64,000 nucleotides of DNA. Origin: Posidonia oceanica. Taxonomy: Eukaryota > Streptophyta > Magnoliopsida > Alismatales > Posidoniaceae. The stretch spans positions 4,588,001-4,652,000 of the forward strand of contig JAZBRS010000011.1 of assembly GCA_037176725.1 (NCBI GenBank), in the 5' to 3' direction. The notes under the pieces were generated by a model. It was not told the DNA's origin. It worked only from the letters and a program-made list of their open reading frames with translations, and did no database searches. The translations under genes and the position numbers were made by a program. Shown here in pieces: positions 55,601 to 64,000 of the stretch (positions within the stretch are counted from its first letter, which is position 1; each line of letters begins with the position of its first letter).

Positions 55601-55831
55601 AGCATAGCATAGCATAGCTTAGCATTGCATTCCTTTGCCCCCTCTTTGCATCTGATTTTGCATGTCTTTTCATGTATTACCCCTGATTTTCCCTGTCTCC
55701 CAATTCAATAGACCTGGTGGCGACTCCGATTTTGTCTTATCATTTCTTTTCTTTTCTTTTTGCCAGCATTTCCGAGTCGAGTCTCTTCCCTCGGATCCTG
55801 CTGCATATAGTGAGCCTATTTTGATCGGTGC
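52667..55831 (+). mobile_element. LTR of family B, copy 2
   Basis: Starts TGTAGACACTCCATTCTGAC at 52667 in the middle of the gag reading of G, in opposite orientation, and matches B1 from about 53520 on. It lacks only the last ~60 bp because LTR C begins at 55832 (B1 continues GATCGGTGCACACAAGC where B2 has GATCGGTGC, then C). It contains a GC-rich part (52900-53500), the double-hairpin modules, the conserved block (55508) and the primer-site-like TGGCGACTCCG (55718). No polypurine tract precedes it, so it is a solo LTR or the 5' LTR of a B element. Confidence 0.88.
53588..54950 (+). repeat. Six GTTGGACGC double-hairpin modules in LTR B2
   Basis: Modules start near 53588, 53825, 54209, 54436, 54653 and 54892, with the same order and spacing as in B1. 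Half-sites have point changes (for example CATCCAAC, GTCTAAC), often leaving the partner arm unchanged, which is ordinary decay. Confidence 0.85.
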
Positions 55832-57376
55832 TGTGGATGTGGATTTGGGGGGGTGTTTAAGAAGATGACTGCACCTCCATGTACGTCATCAACTTTTCTG
55901 ATCGCCACTCGCCTTTGGGTAGACAAGATACCTTGGGGGGAGATTGTGAAGATGTGGGTCCTCAAATCACTGGTTCGACGGCAAGATGTCGTCCAGCGGC
56001 TCTTTCATGTTATGTAAGCAATTTCCTTTCCTTCAAAACAAATAAAAAGAGAAGATCTAGATTAGTTGGTGTGTAGTAAATGGTAACAAAGAAGAACAGA
56101 GAATACTAGAAACAAATAAATCCAATACTAACCGGGGGTTGTTCCCCACATGCATATGCTATGGGTCCTATGTTAAGGAATGCAATATGAGATGTAATAA
56201 GAAAGATTGGAAGAAGATACTCCCTTCACCCTCATGCTGTATGTAGTGGAGTAGAAATGGAGGTACGGTCGGAGCTCCGGCTAGGCTCGAGATCTCTGGG
56301 ATCGGAGGTAGAAGCTCAGGTTGGTAGCCTATTGGGGAGAGGAGATAGAGTTTCTGGATTAGAAATCTATCTCTCTGAAGGTGGCTCACAACTGACAGGG
56401 CTTTGCCTCTTTTGGGAATTCCTCTCTAGGGGGATTTCTCTCTCAAAAATTCTGACCCTCAAACCACTGACCTAGGGGGTCTATTTAAAGACTCTAGGGG
56501 TGTGGGGACGGTTGGAGTTCAGAAAATTCTAGAACAATGGTAGTTAGTGTGAGTCGCCGATTGGGGTGGCGCCTAAACATAGCAACCGCTTAGTCAAAGT
56601 GTGGGACGACCTGGGAACGAGGCCACAACTGTTAGTCTCCGGGTGAGCTGGCGCCTAACGATCGAGGGGGGAGTGGGAAATAACTGTGGAAAAGTGGTTC
56701 GAAAGGAGCCACGATTGCTAGTCGCCACATGGAGTGACGCCTGATGGTCAAGGATCATGGGAAGACCGTGGCGGTTCCACAACCGTTCAGTCGCCCAATG
56801 AGTTGGCGCCTGAGAGTTGAGGGGATAGTGGGGAGCAATCGCTGCCCACGATCGCCAGTCGCCTTTCCAGATGACGTCCACATGGGTCGCCTCCTAAAAT
56901 GGCTTTTGACTAAGTCGCCTCCTCAGATGGCTTCTGGATCAGTCGGCGAGGAAATGGGCGACGGGCCTAGTCGCCTCTTTAGGCGGCAACTATATGAGTC
57001 GCCTCCCCAAGTGGCTACTATCAAGCTTAGGTCATTTCTAGCCCCTTTTTCCGGGTTTCTGTCAGAGGAAATAAGATAGAAGGCCGGGAAACTACAAATA
57101 GTCTATGAAATCAAGAAGACATCTCTGTTAACTCAAATCTGCCATGAATCTAAGTAGAAATAAAGGATATTCAGGGTACGCAGACTTGCCACGAGTCTAA
57201 GTGAGTTGGCTCTGCCACAGCTAACAACCTGAGTCAAGGTAGGATCAAGTGATGCTTTGAAGAAATCAAGGAAGATCTGGAAAATGTGTTGTTAAGCCTT
57301 AGACATGTGATTTTTGGTGCCTCAGAAGTCCCTGTCCTTTATAAACTCTGGGAAATGCGAAAATGAGATATCTACA
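55832..57376 (-). mobile_element. LTR of family C (3' LTR)
   Basis: On minus it starts TGTAGATATCTCATTTTCG at 57376, directly after a polypurine tract, and ends ...CACATCCACA at 55832 inside LTR B2 (1545 bp). Candidate target duplication on the left: GGTGC (55827-55831). It is not similar to the A, B or F/G LTRs except at the polypurine border. It contains the AGTCGCC repeat field and no recognisable gene. The open frames at 55879-56076 and 56744-57079 have no match I know. Confidence 0.7.
56545..57020 (-). repeat. AGTCGCC...GGCGCC repeat field in LTR C
   Basis: About nine units containing AGTCGCC followed after 7-14 bases by TGGCGCC, GTGGC or ATGGC occur near 56552, 56632, 56728, 56789, 56857, 56886, 56913, 56968 and 56997. 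Several can form short GC-rich stems, for example CGCCT with AGGCG near 56971-56984. Spacing shrinks from about 80-95 to about 30 bp across the field. Confidence 0.7.
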
Positions 57377-57422
57377 GATGCCCCTCCTTGGAGTTGATCT
57401 TGGAACAAGATCGAGTCCAAGG
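57377..57422 (-). promoter_or_regulatory. Polypurine tract with two-part hairpin, element C
   Basis: The tract AAGGAGGGGCATC abuts the LTR start at 57376. CCTTGGA (57386-57392) pairs with TCCAAGG (57416-57422), and inside this GATCTTG (57396-57402) pairs with CAAGATC (57406-57412) around a 3-nt loop. The position matches the hairpins of A, D and G but the stem sequence is unrelated. Confidence 0.8.
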
Positions 57423-59033
57423 TAAGAACGATGTCCCATTGAGTATTTCCTGAAAAGGGGAGCTCCACCTCAAACAATCCGCCACAAGGGATGAAGGAAG
57501 ATAATAAAAAAGGAAGAAGGGGTGAACTGACTCGGTGTCGGGAGATTGCCGAACGGCTGGGTGGTTCGATTAATTGCCGTTATATTGAAGACTCGGGCAT
57601 GGAGGGGTCAAGTCGGCTTCGGAACTTGTGTTGTAGCTGATGTCGAGACCTGTCAACCTTGTAGAGATGTACTTCAATGGGGCAGAAGCTTGGGAGGACA
57701 TCATGGGGCGTGACCCTTACACGATCGAAAAGGAGTGCTCTTGTGGCGTCATGTTTGAGATTTTAGTCGGATTGGAATTGATAGAAGGATTGGTAGGAAC
57801 TGGGTTGACTCTAGGAGAATCACATGTCCTAAGGGTTTCTAACACTCTTGAAGAACAATGCTCCGTCCGTGCTCCACTTCTAATGATCTGAGAAAATGCA
57901 TGGATGCATGATTCAAGCAAACAAATGCAAATGCAACATACGATGCAATGAATGGTCCATATGCTAGGTTAGGCCGGTGGGGTACGGTTGTTCCCAAACC
58001 ATATGGACATATGCAAAATGAATGAATGCAATTCGTTGTGGTCAAGTGTTTTCCGTCTTCGAGTGTGACCAGCACTCTCTGGAAAGGACTGTCGTCCCAC
58101 AGCTCGACTTGGCATATAAAGGAGTTTTATGATTAAAGAATCGGATGAGGGAGTGAACCCTTCCTTTGCCAAACTGGGGTTTGCCTTTTAGTCAAAGTGG
58201 GTGTGCCTTTGCACACTATATGAGCCCCTTAGGCGTGAGCTCCTTCTTTATGTTGTAAGCTTTATACCTGCACACTTAACAAAAGATGTTAGTAATCATA
58301 GGTGAACCTTTCCCAGTTCCTAGGGCGATTGACTAAGTTATACTTGTGTATGAGATAAAGTCATTACTTAATCAATGCTACTTGAGAACTAGGTGGAGGG
58401 AATTAGTCTTGGCCTCAGCGGGGAGATGGAAAATCGGAGCCCAGTAGACGCCGATTGTGAGTCATCCGTAGATGCCCTAAAGATTATTGTAGAAGCAATG
58501 TCTTTGTTGAGAAAACACACCCAAGCCGTGAGGCACGCTTGAGTAGGACGTTGACTCCGAATCTGAGGTGAAATGATTGTTGCATCACCTACCAGACTAA
58601 TTCCAGTTTTCCTACTTACTAAGTTTTCACTTGTATGTAGGGTGGATGGTGCTTCTTTTTGGTAGGTTTTCTTGGATTTTCTATTTTTTTTTTTGATTTT
58701 TGGAGATTTTATGATTTTTTTTGGTGTTTTTGGTTTTTCCATTTTTGGTATTTGGGATTTTTAGTTTTTTGGTGTTTTTGATTTTCTATTTTTTTGGTAT
58801 TTTTGGGACTTTATGATTTTTTGTTTTTTTGTTTTTTTTTAGTTTTTGGATTGATGAGTGCAGTCACAACCGTCTACTCACAGCTTTTGTAGCATTGCCT
58901 GGAAATATCTAGGGTGAGAGAGCTTTCCCTTCTAACATGCCTTGTCTTTGGAGAACTTGGGACCTCATACTAGCCTTAGTTTGATTGTTGTTTCCTTCAT
59001 TTAATCAGTCCCTGAACTTCTAGGATTTCCTGC
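57423..59033 (-). other. Internal region of element C without recognisable gene
   Basis: About 1.6 kb. No gag or pol motif on either strand. 57640-57891 (plus, 83 codons) is open but unlike any protein I know and is antisense to the element. A T-rich tract lies at 58660-58860, similar in kind to 51540-51710 of G. The region is cut by LTR H at 59034. Confidence 0.5.
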
Positions 59034-62000
59034 TGTAGTAATCCCGGTGTTCAGATCATCCATGCACATTGCCAAAGCTCGTGTGCACAGATCAGAATCA
59101 GGTTCACTATTAGCGGCTATGTCCGAGAAGGAAGACTTAACTTGAAAACATTTAGAAAAGGAAAAAGAGGAAGAAAAGAAGAAGATAAGACAAAATCGGA
59201 GTCGCCACCAAGTCTATTAGATCGGGAGACAAGGAAAATTGGGGAAATGCGTGAATAATCACGCAAAACCGAGCAAAAGATGCAATGCAAAGCAATGCAG
59301 AAGAAATGAGATGCAAACGAATGCAAATGATGTGACTCGTACCTAGGATAAGGGCAATATGGTCATTGCGGGCCAAGAGAGAGGGCAAGGACTCCTGTTA
59401 CGTGCGGAGAAGGTGTTAGGCACCCCCGACACGCCCGAGAATCGGTCTTTCTAGGCTTACGCTCGCATACGCGGGGAAATGCAGACTTTGAGTGCCTAAG
59501 TGCCAATGAATGCCTATCTGAATGCTCAAATGTGTGCTCTAAGTGAGGGAATGCAATGCAGGAAAGTAAACGTGCAATCTAAGCGCTCAGCAACGCTGTC
59601 TGTGTTCCGAACCAGGCAGAAACTGGCTCGTGAGAACTCCAGGCAGTAAGCATCACTGCCCTACATGCAAATGCAGGTGATAAGACAAAATAGCGATGAA
59701 AAGAGGCAATGCGGGCGACATGCAAGAGAAAACAACGTAAAACACGCAAAACAGGGCGAGAAACGAAGCAAGGACGTAAAACGATGCGAGAAACGAGGTC
59801 GACATGCAAAACAGAGCGAGAAAACGAAGTAAGAGCATAAAACAGTGTAAGAACGAGGTCGGCACGCAAAACGGTGCAAGAAAACGAAGTAAGAGCGTAA
59901 AACAGTGCGAGAAACAAGGCAAGGACATAAAACAGTGTGAAAAACAAAGTCGACATGCAGAATGGTGCAAGAAACAAGCGAGACACGCGAAACGGTGCAA
60001 GAAACGGGCGAGGCACCCAAAACGGTGTGAGAAACGGGCGAGGCACGCAAAACGATGCGACAAAACAAGGCAGCACGCAAAACGGTGCAAGAAAACAAGG
60101 CAGCACGCAAAACGATGCAAGAAAACAAGGGCAGCACGCAAAACGGTGCGAGGAAACAAAGTAGCATGCAAAATGGTGCGAGAAAACAGAGCAGCACGCA
60201 AAACGGTGCGAGGAAACAAAGTAGCACGCAAAATGGTGCGAGAAAACAGAGCGGCACGCAAAACGGTGCAAGAAAAAAAAGCAGCACGCGAAATGGTGCG
60301 GGAAAATAAGGGCAGCACGCAAAACGGTGTGAGAAAACAGAGCGGCACGCAAAACGGTGTGAGAAAACAAAGTGGCACGCAAAACGGTGCAAGAAAACAG
60401 AGCGGCACGCAAAACGGTGCGAGAAAACAAAGCGGCACACAAAACGGTGCGAGAAAACAAAGCAGCACGCAAAATGGTGCAAGAAAACAAAGCGCCACGC
60501 AAAACGGTGCGAGAAGATAAAGTGAAAGGAAGCGTGCGAAAGCCATGCAACGCGAATGGTATGCAAACAATGCTACTGAAGTTCAGGAGGGCTTACCTGG
60601 GAAATCTGGGGCCTGATCTGGAATCTGATTGGTCCATGCTGAAGAGCGTTCCGCCGGGGTCGTCATGGCAGCTTACTTGAGAAGATCCAACGGCCGGATC
60701 GTAAGATATTCCAGCTTCAAGGCAGAGGGGCCAGAACAGGGGAAAAGAATAGATTTAAGTGTTCAGGAGGTCCTAAGGGTGTGCAGACAGGTCCTCCCGT
60801 GTAAATGGGAGCTAAAGAAGCTTGAGTGTGTGCAGAGGATGCCAAATGCAAGAATGCAAGAATGCAAATGCATGCAGAATGCAAGAAAGGACTTAAGGGT
60901 GATTTTTCAGAAAATTGGGGGTCCAAATGCAATTTTGAAAGGATGGGGGTCTAAATGCAAAAGTTTTGAAAAGTTTGGGACCTTCATGCAAGGAATTTGA
61001 AAAAAGGAGGGTCTGTATGCAATTTTGCAAAGGGCAGGGTTTAAAATGCAATTTTGAAATCATTAAGGTCTAAAATGCCATTTTTCCAGAAAAACAGGGT
61101 CTTAAGTAGTCTGGGAATGCAGATGGGGGACTTACATGCAATTTTTCAAACATGTGGGGCTAAGATGCAATTTTATGAGCAAAATATGCACTAAAAGGAC
61201 AGACAGAGGATTGGCATGCAATTTTCAAATTATGCAGGGTCAAGAATGCAATTTTATAAGCTAAATATGCATTAAAATGACTACTGTGCATTAGAAGAGG
61301 ACCTATATGCAAAAATCAGAAAACAGAGGGGGAAAAATGCAATGCAACAAGCAAAAATGAAAAATAAATGCTAAGTTCTACAGGACAAAGGACCAGAAAA
61401 CAAATACTGAAAACAAAGAGGGCCCAGAATGCAATTTTATATGGCAAAATTAATGCATTAAATCTAATTAGACTACTGCAGGACTTAAGTGCAAAAATCA
61501 AAAGCAGGGGGGCCAAACTCAAACTTATTACTAAAGGAAAGCACAGTAAGAGGACCAGCATGCAAATAAAGGGAAATACAGACATTTCATGCAATTTTAT
61601 ATAGTTTCAGCACAGAAATAAGCAGATCTAATCAAATAAAGGACCTGAACGCAAAATAACAAAAAAACTGAGACCAGAAATGCAATATTTGGCAAAAAAA
61701 CTTAGACAATAGAAAAATAAATGAACAGTGCACGATCGACGGCCATGGACACTGTAGCAGCAAGCTGCCAGCGTCCATGAACGCCGGCACAAGGGTGTTG
61801 GGGCAGTGTAGACCGGCGGGGAAGCATCTCCGGGCCCTAACGGAGGTCGGACGACATTCGGCGGAGCTCGACGCTGGCTGGAGCGAGCCGGAGAGGCCAC
61901 CGGAGGTCTGTAGAGTTTCAGAAGCGCACTCCGGACGATCGACGCGACGTCGCTGCGATCCGAGGGCCGGAGCGTGTTCCTGAGGCTCATGCGGACCGGA

Positions 62001-64000
62001 GGCAACTGCTGGAACGGTATTCTGCTGACCGGAGCGGTGGGACGCTCGGAGATGCTCGCCGGAGAAGACGACTCTAACCGGAGTTGACTCGGCACAGGAG
62101 CGAAGAGAATCCTATTCTAAGGGGCGGAAAAGCAAGAAGGAAGGAAGATTAGGCTAAAGGGATAAGAATTTACCTGTCTCCGTGTCTGAGAAGCTCTCTC
62201 GACGCAGGTGGCTTCAGAGGTTGCCGGCGGAGTTCGTCCGGCGAGAATAGGGGGCGTCGATGGCTCGGGAAGGCTCGGATCTCCTCAGAGCGACCCTCCG
62301 GAGCTTCCTGGATGTCTGGAAGGCTGCTGCGAAGACGGCGGATGAATCGGCAGATTTTGGGTTCACAGAGGCAGCCGGAGACCGAGGGGGTGTCCGCTGC
62401 TCCTCAGGCCGGCTAGGACCTTCTGAAAGGTTGCTGGATGACTAGCGATTGATTCTGGGCAATTGAATTGGGTTTCGGTGGACTGTGGAGGGGATTTGCA
62501 GGTTGGTTAGTTTTCTGATCAGAGGGGACTGCAGGTGTTTGTAGTGGATTGCTCGGGCTGTGGTGAGGGTGAAGGCTAGTGCTTGGTGGTCTGAGAAGGT
62601 GAGGTTTCAGTGAGTTTCTGGGTAGGTTTCGGGGAGGAAAGGTGGTCTGCATAGGAGGGAATTCTAGAGGACGCAGAGTTGGGTTATGTGTGAATTTTCG
62701 GGTGGTCGGGGTGATTTCTGGATTGGTTTTTGGGTGCGGGATGGAGGGAAGGAAAGCTGGAGGTTTTGGTGAGATTGGGGGGCCAATTCCGAGTGATTTC
62801 GAGGGTGTTTTTGGTCTCGATTTGCCGTGAAGGGAAGAGGGGGAAATGCTGGTTTTTTGGGGTGGAGCTGAGGGGAATTCTCCTCTCTCTCAGGCTGGGG
62901 AAGTGCGTGTGACGCTCCGTCCCTCCCTAGGTGAACTCTGGAAGGTGAAAAGGCTGGGGAATGGAGGCCTCTCGACCCACCCGACCTGCAGCCTTCTTCT
63001 GGCAGCCAACAGAGGTCGGAGCAGGCGTGGCAGGCGCACGGACAGCGTTCGGTGCACGCCGGTCCGGCTCGAGCAGGAGGCGTGCAGGTCTGGCGAGGGT
63101 GAGCTGTCGTCCGCAGGGCTGACTGTTGGCAGAAGTTGCAGAGCTCAGAGGAAGGCGGGAGAGGAGGAAGAAGGGAGGAGAGGGAGGAGACGGCCGTGGG
63201 CTGGGCTGCGCGGAAGAAAAGAAAAAGAAAAAAAGAGAAGAAGGAAGGAGTGGAGACGGGCCAGACTAGGCCCAGCGGGAGGAGAAAAAAAGAAAAGAAT
63301 AGAAAGAAAGGGAGGAATGGAAGGAGAGGGAAGAGGAAGAAAAGGAGGAGAGGGATAAAATTGATAAAAAAATAAAATAAAAGAAGAGAAAGTTTTTTAG
63401 AGTGATTGTGTTTTAAATCGGGACTTTGATTAAGCTTTTTAACAATTGTTTTTGGTTGATTAATTAGGTTTAGAGAGATTTTAGCTGTGATTAGGGTTTT
63501 TAGGGTTTTGTTTATTTTGTTTTGCTCTTTATTTTGATTAAGTGTTTGTTAAGTCTTTTAAGTTATATTTTAATTATGTTTTTCTTGTTAAGCACTTGGG
63601 ATGTTAATTAGGATTTTTTAAATTTTGTTTTTAAATTAATTGGAGTGGGTTTTAGATTTTTGGATTTTAGTCTTTCCCCTTTTTTTTTTTAAGTCTTCTT
63701 TGATTTATTTTTTGATTTTTGTTTGTTAAGCTCTTTTAATATATATGTATTTATGTTAGGTCTTCTTGTTAAGTCTTTTAGTTAAGTGTTTTTAGACTTT
63801 GATTGTTTGTTTTTTTTTATTTTTTAATTAAGTTTTCAATTTTTCTTCTTTAGAATTGTTAAGTTTAAGTTTTTTCTTAATTACTAACCTTAGCACTTTT
63901 TAAGTGTCTTCTTTCTCTTAGGATTTGTTTTCATAATTGTTTTTCTAATAGGATTATAGTTTCACTTGTCTTGATTACATTTTGGTTTTTTTTCTTGATT
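59034..64000 (-). mobile_element. 3' LTR of element H (runs out of the window)
   Basis: Left end TGTAGTAATCCCGG at 59034 is the mirror of GGGATTACTACA. To its left is no primer site, so this is the outer 3' LTR or a solo LTR, inserted in C. Candidate target duplication: CCTGC (59029-59033). On minus the part order matches LTRs A and D: the conserved block (59385-59428), primer-site-like TGGCGACTCCG (59207-59197), an expanded 30-bp array (59690-60520), T-rich units (60890-61700) and a GC-rich part (61720-62640) with donor-like GACAG/GTAAAT near 62174. C/T-rich sequence and then AAACCCTA-type sequence follow to the window edge. The start lies beyond 64000. Confidence 0.88.
59690..60530 (-). repeat. 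Expanded 30-bp tandem array in LTR H
   Basis: About 27 units, mostly 30 bp, each containing GCACGCAAAACGGTGC followed by GAGAAAACAAAGCG or variants. Because 30 is a multiple of three and the unit has no stop in most frames, three minus frames (323, 305 and 301 codons) and one plus frame (238 codons) stay open across it, giving a 10-residue repeat. Homologous LTRs have only about 3-6 units (4020-4180, 24525-24650, 35600-35830, 38690-38850). I regard the frames as by-products. Confidence 0.9.

Noticed and set aside
55879..57079. Plus-strand frames in LTR C as host exons
   Set aside because: They lie inside an LTR defined by a polypurine tract on one side and an insertion junction on the other, and show no known domain.
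59579..60570. Three overlapping minus frames of 301-323 codons and a plus frame of 238 codons as genes
   Set aside because: They exist only because a 30-bp stop-free unit is repeated about 27 times in LTR sequence. The related LTRs have no such frames.

Overview
The window is repeat DNA from a flowering-plant nuclear genome. Almost every base can be assigned to LTR retrotransposons. I find no host protein gene, tRNA gene, rRNA gene or CRISPR array. The plant assignment rests on Ty3/gypsy elements of the Tat/Ogre type (gag, protease, G-patch, RT, degenerate RNase H, second archaeal-type RNase H, integrase), a primer site matching plant tRNA-Arg, very long LTRs, and a plant-type Ty1/copia element primed by initiator tRNA-Met. 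The species cannot be read from the sequence.

Layout, left to right (letters are mine). 1-693: 5' end of a minus-strand LTR (Z). 694-3085: LTR of family B (B1), cut by Z. 3086-4695: remnant of the 5' LTR of element A. 4696-19497: body of A, with broken gag-pol, an extra ORF after pol, and a long array of small hairpin repeats. 19498-25335: 3' LTR of A. 25336-31248: 3' half of element D (integrase, extra ORF, hairpin array). 31249-36520: 3' LTR of D. 36521-39543: right part of LTR E. 39544-42343: gag, leader and primer site of minus-strand element F. 42345-43158 and 48030-49346: one LTR shared by F and G, split by a truncated minus-strand copia element (43160-48029). 49347-52666: minus-strand G, with a hairpin array and gag but no pol. 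52667-55831: LTR B2. 55832-57376: minus-strand LTR C, with its internal region to 59033. 59034-64000: minus-strand LTR H, running out of the window.

Junctions indicate a stack of nested insertions. On the left, Z sits in B1, B1 in the 5' LTR of A, A in the pol of D, D in LTR E, and E in the gag of F. On the right, H sits in C, C in B2, and B2 in the gag of G. G, the shared LTR and F read as internal-LTR-internal, a product of LTR recombination.

The most unusual signal is structural. The non-coding parts carry family-specific arrays of short inverted repeats. In the 3' region of A, D and G there are dozens of 17-20 nt hairpins whose stems change while staying paired and whose loops keep a CCG...AA core. 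A hairpin also sits directly before the polypurine tract in A, D, G and C, with unrelated sequence in C. Every LTR whose 3' part is intact carries an 11-nt copy of the primer site 160-175 bp before its 3' end. Together with the extra post-pol ORF, these point to an RNA- or DNA-structure layer in these retroelements that I do not recognise as described. All coding copies are inactive, and the stops that can be compared between A and D fit C-to-T decay, mostly at CAG/CTG sites as expected of methylated plant transposons.
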